A DNA stretch of 64,000 nt from Owenia fusiformis (taxonomy: Eukaryota; Annelida; Polychaeta; Sabellida; Oweniidae): positions 8,051,169 to 8,115,168 of the forward strand of contig CAIIXF020000010.1 of NCBI GenBank assembly GCA_903813345.2. Direction: 5' to 3'. Under the pieces are notes generated by a model, which searched no databases, was not told where the DNA came from, and worked only from the letters and a program-made list of their open reading frames with translations. Each line of letters opens with the position of its first letter. Positions within the stretch are counted from its first letter, which is position 1. Shown in pieces: positions 54,901 through 60,457 of the stretch. The translations under genes and the position numbers were made by a program.

Positions 54901-56970
54901 ATGCTCTAAGATTAGACTAGAGTGTTTAGAGATGCACATTATCTTATATAATCCGACTCTGTCTAACTGATAGGATTAACCTTAGAGTCTTCAAGAATAA
55001 GAACACGTAGCATTTTCTCTGGATACAGGATTTGACGGGATTATGATGAGGAGCAAAATTTTAATTTTACCAATTTTGAATTATAGATTAAAATTGGCAT
55101 CTAGGTGCATATGAGTGCATGTAGATCTGCATTTGTATATTGCGCTTTTCAACTAATCAAAGTTAGGAAATGTGGTATAATTTCTAAATTGACTGGATGG
55201 CTGGATGCAGTGTCCAGTTGGTTAAATGCTGGGTAAATCATTGATATAAGGTCCGAGTCCCATGAGGCATGATAAAAGCAAAATTTACAATAAACTTGTT
55301 AAACAGTAATACAGGTGCTATAAACACCAAAAGTGGACAACATCACAAGTTTTTATTTATTTGACCTCATCTGAAGCTGAGTAAGTTTAGGCATAATGTC
55401 AAGAAGAATGAAATACTTTATTTTGAAAATAGAGGCTGTGTGCTAGCAAAAGAAGACCCTCTAAGGAGAAAACATGATTCTGCATTTGTAGTTGTCTAAC
55501 TTGTTTTTTCTACCAGTACCTCCACTGAGCATCATGATAAAACATGTCATATCATTTCTTCTCAGTTCTGAAATGTTTCTGGTGATACAGAAATGGTTGA
55601 ATCAGTATCAGAATGCAACTGGATGTTAAAAAACAAGTCTCTACAATAACTCCTCTATATATACAGTAAAACCTGTATACAGTGAACACCTATCGAGCTG
55701 CAAAAACTGTTGGGAGGTGTTCACTACAGAGGCGATTTTATACATAAGTCAGTCTAGAGAAGGGTGTTCAATTAAGACATGTTTCACTGTATTTGGCAAG
55801 TGTTGCACTCCCTTCTTGCCACCAAAGTATCCCCCCCCCGCAAACATAAGGGACACACATGTGAAAGAAGATGGCAAGGAGAGGTTACCGAAGGAGAGGG
55901 GATCTACATAATGGACAAATGATTGACATAACTGATTATTGCAACATTCACATTAAGAAAATCTTTAACCAATTTGAAGTTTTAGTAATAAATACTGACA
56001 TCAAATTGATGTCATGCCTCATTTGACATCAAAACTTAATTGATATCAATACTCAACTTACCTCCAAGACAGGTCCTGCTCCAAGTATAGTATGTTCAAC
56101 ACCACTTCCATGTAGACCTTTCTGACTCAATGCCGTCAAATGATGTAACAACAAGTTTGTACTTTCTGTTTTTCCAGACCCGCTTTCCCCAGATATCACA
56201 ATACATTGATCCCTCCGCTGATGCACCATGTTATAAAACGCAGCATCCGCTATTGCAAATATATGGGGATGTAGCTCACCTAGGCGTTTGTTCTGGTACA
56301 TTTTCACATACTTAGGGTTATATATCGGGTAAAATTTAAAAGGATTCATTGCAATTAAAATAGAGCCTACGTAAGTATATATATTCCCATTTTGAAATCG
56401 AGCACGAAGGTTATCCATTAAAGTTCGCTCGTTGAGATCGGGAAGGTTGCACAAATCTTGGTACTCCTTTGTTTGGGGTTGGACTAGAAATGTACTCATG
56501 AAGTTATCAATTGGGCTTGGATCTAAGTACTCAACCCATGTATTTATTGAACTACTTGTTCGTACTTTCTCTTTCTGTCTTAGATAAAATCTATATTCAG
56601 TCACATGTGGATTGCTTCGATCTTGCATAACCTCATGACTAACTTTTGGCCACAATTTTTGAATCTTGACAGGGTATTCGGATGCTCCGATCCTACGTTC
56701 TTTACATAACTGACCAACAGAAAAGAACACCTCTGCTAGTTCAAGGTCATCTTCGGTGTTGCTCATGTGAAGTTTTGCTGCAGCCGCTGAAACAATATCA
56801 ATGGCGTATTGCTCTTTGTTGGATTCAATAGACACATATTCGATCTCATTGCTGAGGTTTCCAGTATATATCCGCACCATGTATGTATCATAACTTGGTG
56901 GTCTTCTCGCTGTGATGATGTCACTACGTGGTCGACGTTTCACCCCTGGTTGATCACGGGTTGTTGCCAT
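3735..56970 (-). CDS. MYO9: Unconventional myosin-IX, 32 coding exons, 3' end outside window
   Basis: Class IX myosins are single-headed actin motors that carry a RhoGAP domain and locally switch off Rho at actin structures. The spliced frame gives 1,759 residues: an RA-like domain (about 28-140), motor (about 165-1020) with P-loop GESGSGKT at 261-268, switch [10 protein letters not shown] near 313-321 and switch II DIFGFE at 549-554, a long loop-2 insertion (about 735-905), four IQ motifs (about 1030-1121), a Glu/Lys/Arg-rich helix (1121-1200), a low-complexity tail, and a segment (about 1614-1759) that resembles the region just before C1 in vertebrate MYO9A/B. Every junction keeps phase and has GT-AG sites. 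The C1 zinc finger and RhoGAP were searched for in 1-3734 and not found, so the 3' end lies off the left edge. I see no disabling change. The class call is secure because RA plus motor with a large loop-2 insertion is specific to class IX. Assignment to MYO9A or MYO9B is not meaningful for an invertebrate. Confidence 0.96.
4079..4283. mobile_element. TA-flanked MITE, 205 bp
   Basis: The ends CTGTATAAGTGGTA and TACCACTTATACAG are inverted copies flanked by TA dinucleotides (4077-4078 and 4284-4285). There is no coding. Interior repeats of GGAAAATTAA occur. Most likely a Tc1/mariner-type non-autonomous element. Confidence 0.65.
4500..4706. repeat. Degenerate 45-52 bp tandem repeat abutting the exon 31 donor
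   Basis: The phrase GAATTCTGGATAATGACC recurs near 4569, 4617 and 4661. A diverged unit (CATTCTGGTGTATTACCTGC) forms the exon 31 donor itself. Confidence 0.5.
4707..4823 (-). CDS. MYO9: MYO9 exon 31: pre-C1 block
   Basis: Residues 1638-1676: [20 protein letters not shown], then [19 protein letters not shown]. Compare the VFKKALKEFRQNI of human MYO9A. I chose the acceptor CATTCCAG at 4824 over a nearby CAGAG, because it has a pyrimidine tract and keeps phase 0. Confidence 0.88.
5364..5489 (-). CDS. MYO9: MYO9 exon 30: start of conserved pre-C1 block
   Basis: Residues 1596-1637: [20 protein letters not shown], then [20 protein letters not shown]. Compare IIASVSDLKSMDEFLLKK in human MYO9A. Acceptor ATATAG, donor AAG|GTGAGC, phase 0. 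Its acceptor and first 13-14 bases are the seed of the 48 bp minisatellite next to it. Confidence 0.9.
5490..6510. repeat. 48 bp minisatellite that repeats the exon 30 acceptor
   Basis: The unit (AAATACATATTAAGTTCAAA then AGTTCTCTTTCACCCTATGT and AATACATG) occurs about 19 times. About 15 copies keep TAGGGTGAAAGAGAAC on the minus strand, that is, the exon 30 acceptor plus its first bases. Some copies have lost the AG (TTTCAACTT form). Because 48 is a multiple of three, spurious open frames run through it. Confidence 0.9.
7042..7250 (-). CDS. MYO9: MYO9 exon 29: tail
   Basis: Residues 1526-1595: [35 protein letters not shown] and [14 protein letters not shown]. The last stretch is a basic cluster like the KAKRKRSVK part that precedes the conserved tail block in vertebrate MYO9A. 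Confidence 0.87.
7909..8007 (-). CDS. MYO9: MYO9 exon 28: tail
   Basis: Residues 1493-1526: [20 protein letters not shown] then [12 protein letters not shown]. Basic then acidic/Ser-rich. 99 nt in phase 1, skippable. Confidence 0.82.
8812..8961 (-). CDS. MYO9: MYO9 exon 27: tail
   Basis: Residues 1443-1493: [20 protein letters not shown] and on to [16 protein letters not shown]. 150 nt, phase 1 to phase 1, so skippable. Acceptor TGTTTTAG, donor TCA|GTAAGT. Confidence 0.82.
9345..9540 (-). CDS. MYO9: MYO9 exon 26: tail
   Basis: Residues 1378-1443: [20 protein letters not shown] and on to [15 protein letters not shown]. The [10 protein letters not shown] end resembles the (K)MRFWAKGK stretch of vertebrate MYO9 tails, weakly. 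Ends in phase 1. Confidence 0.87.
10242..10259 (-). CDS. MYO9: MYO9 exon 25: 18 nt microexon (DEIDAK)
   Basis: The 18 nt sequence is framed by CTTTACAG and AAG|GTACTA and adds six residues between SEE and YTED in phase 0. Microexons of this size are often tissue-regulated. It is optional for the frame, so its use is uncertain. Confidence 0.6.
11177..11302 (-). CDS. MYO9: MYO9 exon 24: tail
   Basis: Residues 1330-1371: [20 protein letters not shown] and on to [12 protein letters not shown]. The basic RRRQ followed by KSQSADT could be a 14-3-3 or kinase site (inference). 126 nt, phase 0, so it could be skipped without loss of frame. Confidence 0.85.
11340..11440. repeat. Short tandem repeat, about 28 bp unit, four copies
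   Basis: GAGTTGACATTCAATGTCAT-like units occur at about 11350, 11378, 11403 and 11428 in the intron next to exon 24. Confidence 0.6.
12250..12322 (-). CDS. MYO9: MYO9 exon 23: tail
   Basis: Residues 1305-1329: [20 protein letters not shown] then PPPE. 73 nt, converting phase 2 to phase 0. Acceptor CATTTCAG, donor GAG|GTAAGC. Confidence 0.82.
12492..12725 (-). CDS. MYO9: MYO9 exon 22: disordered tail
   Basis: Residues 1227-1305: [31 protein letters not shown] and [20 protein letters not shown]. Ser/Pro/Asp-rich, with possible phosphorylation motifs (RKSRDS). Supported by phase 2 at both ends and good splice sites. Confidence 0.85.
12952..13269 (-). CDS. MYO9: MYO9 exon 21: charged coiled-coil segment
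   Basis: Residues 1121-1227. A long Glu/Lys/Arg/Gln-rich helix from [20 protein letters not shown] to [15 protein letters not shown], then an acidic Ser-rich part ([20 protein letters not shown]). Likely a single alpha-helix or coiled coil beyond the IQ motifs. Donor GAAGA|GTATGT. Confidence 0.92.
13728..13897 (-). CDS. MYO9: MYO9 exon 20: IQ motifs 2-4
   Basis: Residues 1065-1121: [20 protein letters not shown], then [15 protein letters not shown] and [15 protein letters not shown]. Together with exon 19 this makes four IQ repeats. Ends in phase 2. Confidence 0.96.
14344..14493 (-). CDS. MYO9: MYO9 exon 19: end of motor and first IQ motifs
   Basis: Residues 1015-1064: [20 protein letters not shown], then [20 protein letters not shown] and the start of a second IQ. 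IQ motifs bind calmodulin-like light chains and form the lever arm. Phase 0. Confidence 0.96.
14828..15005. mobile_element. Pogo/Tigger-like MITE, 178 bp
   Basis: The ends CAGTTAACCCTGTCTTAGTG and CTTTATACAGGTTTTACTG are inverted and lie between TA duplications (14826-14827, 15006-15007). Internal GTGAACACC repeats are typical of pogo-like elements. A relative lies at 55664-55789. Confidence 0.7.
15040..15162 (-). CDS. MYO9: MYO9 exon 18: converter
   Basis: Residues 974-1014: [20 protein letters not shown] and on to [16 protein letters not shown]. The converter ends in the conserved (Y)Q(I/V)GKTK before VFL. Phase 0. Confidence 0.96.
15930..16040 (-). CDS. MYO9: MYO9 exon 17: SH1/SH2-region helices
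   Basis: Residues 937-973: [20 protein letters not shown] then [17 protein letters not shown]. The RQLRYTGML...IRQSGY block is characteristic of myosin IX. Phase 0. Confidence 0.97.
16235..16372. mobile_element. Snapback MITE, about 137 bp
   Basis: The arms ATTCCATGACATATGCTAAC and its near-complement (GTAAGCATATGTCATGGAAT) include a CTCCCCTTATTTGG/CCAAATAATAAAGGGGAG inner part. No clear target duplication. Confidence 0.6.
16785..16865 (-). CDS. MYO9: MYO9 exon 16: actin-binding part of motor
   Basis: Residues 910-936: [20 protein letters not shown] followed by IKSNADK. Classical LxxLMxTL...P(Y/H)F(I/V)RCI(K/R)xN motif. Phase 0 at both ends. Confidence 0.97.
17124..17225 (-). CDS. MYO9: MYO9 exon 15: end of loop 2
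   Basis: Residues 876-909: [20 protein letters not shown], then [11 protein letters not shown]. The motif (P)S(I/V)SAQFQ is nearly identical to vertebrate MYO9 at the point where the motor resumes. A pearl-like tandem array begins about 43 bp beyond its acceptor. Confidence 0.94.
17268..18152. mobile_element. Pearl/Helentron-like element with five 160 bp monomers
   Basis: Inverted ends TCGCACCCTT and AAGGGTGCGA. Between them are five monomers at a constant 160 bp spacing, each starting ATCCAAAATGGCCGCCTTAA or close to it. A GCCCGCCCGG-type tract precedes the right end. It lies in intron 14, directly beside exon 15. Confidence 0.75.
18481..19262. mobile_element. PIF/Harbinger-like MITE, 782 bp
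   Basis: Ends CCCTACTATCACACCAAACT and AGTTTGGTGTGATAGGGGGG are inverted and flanked by TAA on both sides (18478-18480, 19263-19265). An internal second copy of the end (CTATCACACCAAGCAAGTTG near 18860) suggests a partly dimeric structure. The interior is rich in CTGGACGTACT-like phrases and carries no transposase. Confidence 0.65.
19835..19877 (-). CDS. MYO9: MYO9 exon 14: 43 nt microexon, loop 2
   Basis: Residues 861-875, [14 protein letters not shown]; compare RNKNFKSKPALPK in human MYO9A. It converts phase 2 to phase 0, and exon 15 needs this: without the exon, joining exon 13 to exon 15 meets a stop within five codons. Acceptor ATTTTCAG, donor AAG|GTACAT. Confidence 0.85.
20490..21264. 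repeat. Degenerate repeats related to the exon 13 donor
   Basis: On the minus strand the phrase TGCTACAATATGTAAATTAT or a variant recurs (about 20505, 20780, 20990, 21030). The exon 13 boundary itself reads GCTACA|GTATGTAATATC. See findings. Confidence 0.45.
21265..21486 (-). CDS. MYO9: MYO9 exon 13: loop-2 insertion
   Basis: Residues 787-861: [20 protein letters not shown], then basic [20 protein letters not shown], then [13 protein letters not shown]. Acceptor TTTTCAG, donor CTACA|GTATGT in phase 2. The final helix fits the (L)LERAHGIL-type stretch of vertebrate MYO9 loop 2, weakly. Confidence 0.88.
22501..22558. repeat. (CT)n / C-rich microsatellite
   Basis: CTCTCTCTCCCTCTCTCTCC followed by a C run. 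The rest of intron 12 (21487-24717), apart from the candidate exon at 23397-23444, shows nothing I recognise. Confidence 0.85.
23397..23444 (-). CDS. MYO9: Candidate 48 nt cassette exon in MYO9 loop 2
   Basis: Bounded by acceptor TTCACGTAG and a strong donor CAA|GTGAGT. It is 48 nt long, enters and leaves in phase 2 like the exon 12/13 junction, and would insert 16 residues ([16 protein letters not shown]-like) without changing the frame. No homologue is recalled, so this is inference from splice sites and phase only. Confidence 0.42.
24718..24862 (-). CDS. MYO9: MYO9 exon 12: loop-2 insertion
   Basis: Residues 739-787: basic start [14 protein letters not shown], then Ser/Thr-rich [20 protein letters not shown]. 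Acceptor TTGTTTAG, donor TTGG|GTAAGT. Identified by open phase-compatible splicing and by place; loop 2 is poorly conserved, so the call rests on position. The acceptor is only 28 bp from the target duplication of the large transposon in intron 11. Confidence 0.88.
25798..27276 (-). other. Tyrosine recombinase region of the DIRS fossil
   Basis: An N-terminal SAM-like part ([20 protein letters not shown]) leads into the catalytic domain, with [10 protein letters not shown], a THETRALS box and [14 protein letters not shown] at the end. The pattern is that of DIRS/Ngaro recombinases. Confidence 0.85.
27287..28977 (-). other. Reverse transcriptase and RNase H region of the DIRS fossil
   Basis: RT signatures include [35 protein letters not shown] and the YLDD catalytic box. 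An RNase H region follows, with [19 protein letters not shown] and [15 protein letters not shown], the form usual in DIRS elements. Confidence 0.88.
28784..30753 (-). other. Gag-like region of the DIRS fossil
   Basis: Long open stretches rich in Asn, Ser and Gln, ending in a low-complexity Asn/Arg tract. It lies first in the element, where DIRS elements carry their gag-like gene. No recognisable zinc knuckle was seen. Confidence 0.65.
31508..31700 (-). CDS. MYO9: MYO9 exon 11: motor up to loop 2
   Basis: Residues 675-739: [20 protein letters not shown] and on to [20 protein letters not shown]. The ILRAFFR...F(R/K)xAGKR block marks the start of the class IX loop-2 insertion. The exon ends in phase 1, and the 6.6 kb intron after it holds the nested mobile elements. 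Confidence 0.97.
31831..31972 (-). CDS. MYO9: MYO9 exon 10: motor
   Basis: Residues 627-674: [20 protein letters not shown] and on to [15 protein letters not shown]. Contains the HYAGKV(x)Y motif of the lower 50-kDa domain. Donor AGG|GTATGT. Confidence 0.96.
32298..32419 (-). CDS. MYO9: MYO9 exon 9: motor
   Basis: Residues 587-627: [20 protein letters not shown] and on to [11 protein letters not shown]. Matches the EEY..EGI.W..I.(F/Y)IDN pattern of class IX. Ends in phase 2 (AA|T encodes Asn). Confidence 0.96.
32782..32916 (-). CDS. MYO9: MYO9 exon 8: switch II and relay helix
   Basis: Residues 542-586. [13 protein letters not shown] contains switch II (DIFGFE at 549-554). The relay region [20 protein letters not shown] follows. 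Donor CAG|GTAAGA. Confidence 0.98.
32981..33063. repeat. CCACC-rich dispersed repeat, copy 1
   Basis: Begins AAGGCATTAGCATGCAAAAA then GTCACCACCTGTCATTTGTT, with AAATGCTGA-type phrases. Member of the family listed at 37840, 42751, 44391, 45655 and 46738. Confidence 0.6.
33389..33502 (-). CDS. MYO9: MYO9 exon 7: motor
   Basis: Residues 504-541: [20 protein letters not shown] and on to NRDHQ. It holds the conserved AKxLYxxLFDWIV helix of the 50-kDa domain. Phase 0 at both ends. Confidence 0.96.
33826..33996 (-). CDS. MYO9: MYO9 exon 6: motor
   Basis: Residues 447-503: [20 protein letters not shown] followed by [19 protein letters not shown]. It corresponds to the LLEV...LFEALVTRKT stretch of vertebrate MYO9. 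Acceptor TTTCAG, donor GAG|GTGAGG. Confidence 0.95.
34613..34783 (-). CDS. MYO9: MYO9 exon 5: motor
   Basis: Residues 390-446, including [14 protein letters not shown] and [18 protein letters not shown], the conserved upper 50-kDa helices. Acceptor ATTGCAG, donor AAG|GTAAAA. Phase 0 at both ends. Confidence 0.96.
34930..35815 (+). mobile_element. Complete pearl/Helentron-like element
   Basis: Opens with ATCCCACCGAAC and closes with GTTCGGTGGGAT. About five monomers of about 145 bp, of the same family as 1-1465, lie between, then an ACGGACGAAAGGAGGGACGA tract. It gives both ends of the family, whose left end is cut off at the window edge. Confidence 0.78.
36256..36355 (-). CDS. MYO9: MYO9 exon 4: motor
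   Basis: Residues 356-389, [20 protein letters not shown] and on to YHYLNQ. This is the motor segment following (D/N)ERNYHVFY. Acceptor TTCATAG, donor CAG|GTAAGG. Confidence 0.97.
36763..36825 (-). CDS. MYO9: MYO9 exon 3: motor
   Basis: Residues 335-356, [20 protein letters not shown](R). The conserved YLLEKSR helix of the motor. Acceptor ATTTGCAG, donor AAAG|GTAAAA. 63 nt. Confidence 0.95.
37840..37992. repeat. CCACC-rich dispersed repeat, copy 2 (fullest)
   Basis: Starts AGGCATTAACATGCAAAATG, continues TCACCACCTGCC and several (A/C)AAATGCTGAACxCC phrases, and ends in the hairpin CACCACTTGTGGTGGTGAC. It lacks poly-A and an obvious target duplication. Confidence 0.7.
38272..38402. repeat. 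A-rich low-complexity tract
   Basis: Irregular (TTGAAAAAA)n. Flanked by a pair of phrases around TATCCTATGCCAAGTAGAGT and its complement (38130 and 38400), so it may be the centre of a small inverted element. Confidence 0.7.
39791..42465. mobile_element. 2.7 kb TIR element with subterminal palindromes
   Basis: Ends CAGTAGAGACGATGGGCTC and its inverted copy lie between TA dinucleotides (39789-39790, 42466-42467). The palindrome ATACGGCAATTGCCGTAT or half of it occurs near both ends (about 39810, 39920, 42400, 42433). A roughly 252 bp unit is repeated inside (near 41121, 41373 and 41626). No transposase is recognisable. Tc1/mariner-like by ends and TA, but unclassified. Confidence 0.65.
42751..42894. 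repeat. CCACC-rich dispersed repeat, copy 3
   Basis: AAGGCATTAAAATGCAAATT, GCCACCACCAGCC and, at the end, TCACCACTTCTGGCGGTGAC. Same order of parts as at 37840. Confidence 0.65.
44150..44330. repeat. G and C homopolymer runs with an inverted repeat
   Basis: Runs of G (about 44154-44166, 44279-44287) and of C (about 44216-44228). TAGTCTTGCTCAAAGAC at 44192 has an inverted relative (GTCTTTTAAGCAAGACTA) at about 44298. Confidence 0.6.
44391..44462. repeat. CCACC-rich dispersed repeat, copy 4 (short)
   Basis: CAAGGCATGAGCCAACCACC and a final TGTCAACACTTCTGGTGTTG hairpin. The middle is missing. Confidence 0.5.
45655..45710. repeat. CCACC-rich dispersed repeat, copy 5 (right part)
   Basis: GATGCCAAACGCCAACCACT and GTGCCACTTTTTGGGGGTGA with a following A run, as in the longer copies. 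Confidence 0.5.
46738..46912. repeat. CCACC-rich dispersed repeat, copy 6 with partial duplicate
   Basis: AAGGCATTTACATGCAAAAG to TCACTATTTGTTGTGGTGAC, then a second copy of the terminal hairpin (TCACCACTTCTTGGTGGTGA) at 46887-46908. Confidence 0.55.
47415..47509 (-). CDS. MYO9: MYO9 exon 2: switch I
   Basis: Residues 304-335, [19 protein letters not shown] and onward. It contains the switch I signature NNNSSRFGK. Acceptor CTTCCAG, donor GG|GTAAGT. It joins exon 1 at VLE|AFGNAKT as in all myosins. Confidence 0.97.
47752..47860. repeat. Short tandem repeat, about 26 bp unit
   Basis: CAACTGAATGCAAGGTAAAA-type units, four copies decaying to the right. Confidence 0.65.
52384..52693. repeat. About 300 bp dispersed repeat, copy A
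   Basis: Contains TAGTTTAGCAGCCCCACCCC, CTCAACCAATCAGC, CTGATTCGCTCAG and AAAGAGTGAAGACGAAGCTC. A diverged direct copy lies at 57909-58240. No terminal repeats found. Confidence 0.65.
53612..54045. repeat. 29 bp minisatellite (GAGAGAATTAGAGAGTGGTA...)
   Basis: About 14 units of GAGAGAATTAGAGAGTGGTA plus AATTCCAAT, nearly identical, purine-rich on the + strand. Confidence 0.85.
54256..54492. mobile_element. Tc1/mariner-like MITE, 237 bp
   Basis: 28 bp inverted ends (CAGTTGGGGACAAAAATAAA... and its complement) differ at one position, between TA duplications (54254-54255, 54493-54494). No coding. The near-identical ends suggest a fairly recent copy. Confidence 0.8.
55664..55789. mobile_element. 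Pogo/Tigger-like MITE, 126 bp
   Basis: CAGTAAAACCTGTATACAGT at the left, ATTAAGACATGTTTCACTG at the right, TA on both sides (55662-55663, 55790-55791). Internal GTGAACACC/GGTGTTCAC pairs. Same family as 14828-15005. Confidence 0.7.
56062..56970 (-). CDS. MYO9: MYO9 exon 1: RA domain and start of motor
   Basis: Residues 1-303. The RA-like fold runs from [10 protein letters not shown] to [10 protein letters not shown]. The motor follows, with [20 protein letters not shown], the [14 protein letters not shown] strand, the P-loop GESGSGKT and ILGAGPVLE at the end. The donor GAG|GTAAGT leaves phase 0. The 909 nt exon is much longer than any other in the gene. Confidence 0.97.
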
Positions 56971-57074
56971 GGTGATTGAGTATTGGAATCAAATTCCAAG
57001 TATGGAGATGTTTTGTTCACATCATGAATATGTTACTATAGTTTCATTTCCATTATTGCGTCCCATTTCTGCAT
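56971..57074 (-). other. MYO9: 5' UTR part of the first coding exon, start context
   Basis: The ATG at 56970 lies in ATCACCATGGCA, a strong animal start context (A at -3, G at +4). An in-frame TGA lies 24 bases upstream, so the start is well fixed. A possible acceptor (TTTTATAG) ends at 57075, which would make this a UTR segment joined to an upstream non-coding exon. No such exon or promoter could be recognised in 57075-64000. Confidence 0.6.
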
Positions 57075-57908
57075 CTATAAAACAAAAGATGAAAACTGTG
57101 TACAAGCATCAGGTAGCATCAATTCTTCTATAAATCTCATAAATTAACTAACATCAATTCCTATTAATATATTTTTAGAAAGATGTAATACATGACATGA
57201 TCCTCAACTGTACGTGTTAAAAACATTATTGAGTATGAAAAATTATGTCGTAACTTGGAAGCCTTCTATTCCTTCAAGTAACGTCCTGTTGAAGAAAAAC
57301 ACAATATTAGCGAAAATGTAGACTGAGTGGTGAGAATCCAAAATTAGCAAGAATCCTAAGTAAAATATCATCTGTGCCACAAAGATTACCCTAAAATCTT
57401 ATAAACAAAACAATTATAGTTATCTGCATTTGTCCATCCTTCCCATTTAATTCAGTCAATCCAATCAAGAACTTCCTACCAATATCCAGAGCGGCTAATG
57501 TAATAACTGAATGCAATGCTCAGTGCTATAGTTACAGGCTTAAGAATAGCCATGGTATAGATGCTATTCTATTTCTACTTAAAGACGCAATAATGTGTCC
57601 CACTGGTAACCTATTAACCATAAGTTGTTTTATGTAATTTCAAATCAATATTAACTGCTCTGTAAAATTGCTATTACCATAAACTTAAATATCTAGATAC
57701 TATTGAAAAATTATCTGTCAAAATATAGGTGGTAGAGACTAAGAGAAGTGGTGTGGGTGAGAAGGGGGTCTATGCAATATTTCATGAAATCATAGAACAA
57801 CCATTCCTTAGAATTTTACAAAAACCTGCTAATTCTGACCAAAAAACCTTTACAAAAAAGGTTAGATCAGGATTTTTGAAGAACCCTACCCTGCACGCAA
57901 AGTCCAGT

Positions 57909-58240
57909 TATAAACTATCTTCTGCCTATAGTATAGACTATATTACAGTTTAGCAGCCCCGCCCCAAAGCTTGGTGCCTGTGACAGCCCCAGTAATAAAT
58001 CATTTCAAATCTACCATGCTTACCCTTTCTCAACCAATCAGCAAAGTGGAAGGAACGCATGCTAAATATGTGCTCATTAACTATGTGGTGATGGCATAGG
58101 AAATGACCATGTAGAAAGCCATCCGTATTACGATGACGAACTCTGATTGGCTCGGTGAGATCAGAGATTTATTGTAAACTGAAAGAGTGAAGACGAAGCT
58201 CTCTTTCAAGAAGTGAAGTCGAACGAATCTAAAGGATACG
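57909..58240. repeat. About 300 bp dispersed repeat, copy B
   Basis: Same order of blocks as copy A at 52384-52693: TTTAGCAGCCCCGCCCC, TCTCAACCAATCAGC, CTGATTGGCTCGGTGAG and AAAGAGTGAAGACGAAGCTC. A C run follows at 58246-58261. Confidence 0.65.
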
Positions 58241-58384
58241 AGAACCCCCCCCCCCCCCCCCATCAGCCATCTTCTCCCTGACAAACCTACTTGAGACTAA
58301 ACAATTTCTAGATACATTGTATATATTTTAGATATATTTTCCAAACATTGTTTATTGTATTGGTACTGGGCTCACATAATATTG

Positions 58385-58860
58385 CTCAAAAAGAGAAAAG
58401 TGAATGATGGCTAAAATGGCAGACAATATATAAAGAGGGAATCCTATCGACAAGGGTCTTAAAACGTGCCACTATTGTGGACTGACCAAAAGACAGATGG
58501 GCAAATCAATGTGAACTAAACCAGCTGAAAATAAAAAATGATTTAATTTTTTGGCAATTTTTTGTAACAAAATTATTTCATACAACGACTCTTTATATTG
58601 ACATGACTTTACAATGCAAGACACCTGAAATTGACAATGAATTAACAGTGGATTTTACAAGATGAAAATGGCAGCCATTTTGAAAAAGGGCGAGCTCTTG
58701 AACCAGGAGCCATAGGGAAGTTTTCTGTATTGATGTTGAACAGATATAACTTAAAATGGGAATCCTATCAACAGAGTTTTTAAAATGCCACTATTGTTGA
58801 CAGACAGACAGAAAGACAGACGGACAAGTAGTTGATTGCAATAGCTCACCTATGTAAGCT
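58385..58860. repeat. Two-unit repeat with GACAGACAGA tract
   Basis: GGGAATCCTATCGACAAGGG and GGGAATCCTATCAACAGAGT, each followed by TTTTAAAATGCCACTATTGT-type sequence and a GACAGACAGAAAGACAGACG or ACAGATGG tract. AAAATGGCAGCCATTTTGAA lies near 58667. It looks like another diverged member of the pearl-like architecture. Confidence 0.5.
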
Positions 58861-60457
58861 AAAAACCCTAGAGGTTTGTCAACTAGGAAGTTTAATAATA
58901 ATGGAAAATCATGCTCAAGTTATTAGCTTTATTGAAATTATCAAATGATGTCATCTTAACTTTTAAAGGTTTGATATACGACGAATTGATTGGGAGATTT
59001 TTATATCCCATTTGGGGAATAATGTTTCATTATATGCTCCATCGAACATTTCCCCAACGTCTTTGCAAGAAAAATACTCTAATAAAATTGCTTCTAACAA
59101 GCAATAAATATTCTGGTAGTTATTTACATTTCTAATATTTCTCAGTTTATATGTATTCTACTTCCATGATATCTTAATTAAGTTAATCTCTAATTAAAAG
59201 ATTATTTCAATTTTTGAAGCAGGAAAACTAGGTTATTGAAGAACACTGTTCTTTATATTAGCAATTTACTGTCTTTTTAAACTATTCTGCTTGAAAAACA
59301 TAGTAATATATAGTCATACTATGCATTGTGCATATAATTCAAAAAAAATCCCACAAACGTGAACCCCTGAAGAGAACCTATAAATCATACAAATCATCTC
59401 ACAATATTACTTGCGCATACCTCTCCATCTCAGATAATCCAGTAGATTCATTACCAGTAATTAAACCAGTTCAAGTGTGGCTGTATAATATAATGGTAAG
59501 ACATGTACAAATATTCTTCACAATGAATATCCATCTCGATCACAAGTTATTTCACCAACTATTAGGAATTGGGAGTCTTGTATCAAGCCCACATCTTATA
59601 TCCTTCAGGATCACATGTCAATGAAAGAGCTATTGGAGGTTGGAGAAAACTTGATGATGAGTGAACATTATGTTTTTGTTTCACATTGAAAAACTCAGAA
59701 AACACTAAAATTGCAAAACATGAAAGAGAAAAGACAAGACCTACTGAACAACAATATCAATCCTCATACTAAATCAACACTCTAAAATTAATCCAAAAGG
59801 ATCACCTTGACATAAACAGGAATGTGATGTGATGAATTATCATGATGCAAAAAGCCCATTTATCTACACATCAGTACATATCTACTGATCACTTGAAGTA
59901 CCTGAACAGTATAAAATGTATAACTGAGTATTTGTGACATTTATAAGAAAAATATGATTTTTAAAATACAACTGAAATTACAACTGATTTTAGACAAGAA
60001 CTCAATGCTCTTTCATTTTGCACAATTACTGACTTACCTTGGTCAAAGCATAACTGTAGCATTGTATGTGACAAGAAACAAGTACATCTACCTGCTCAAA
60101 TCATGACTGGAAAGTATATCCTTATGTAACTTAAACATGCATTGCATGTGAAAGACCAAACAAAACAACATTGAAGCCTTTCTAGTATCATAATCACCTT
60201 ATTACGTGTTCCAAATCAATTCCAAGCTGTACATATCCAAAGCATCATGCCTTTCCGAAAGGCTATTTCTTTCAGCTATAAAAAATGAAATGTCAAGAAA
60301 AACATAAACCAACCAAACATTACCAATCCTCTGATTGAGTTTTGCATGTTGCTTGGAAAGTAAATAAATCAAATTATGGCACATGTGAAAAAAATACAAA
60401 ACAAAGTGAAATAAAACTTTTTCATTATTTTCATATCAGGTTTGAGATGTATATAAG

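Larger units (their letters stand above)
47510..56061. other. Intron 1 of MYO9 (8.6 kb)
   Basis: No exon recognised. It holds the repeats listed at 47752, 52384, 53612, 54256 and 55664. Stretches 47900-52380 and 54500-55660 show only AT-rich intron sequence, with a pogo-like remnant (GGTGTTCTGCCCACAGAGG) near 48840-49000. Confidence 0.5.
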
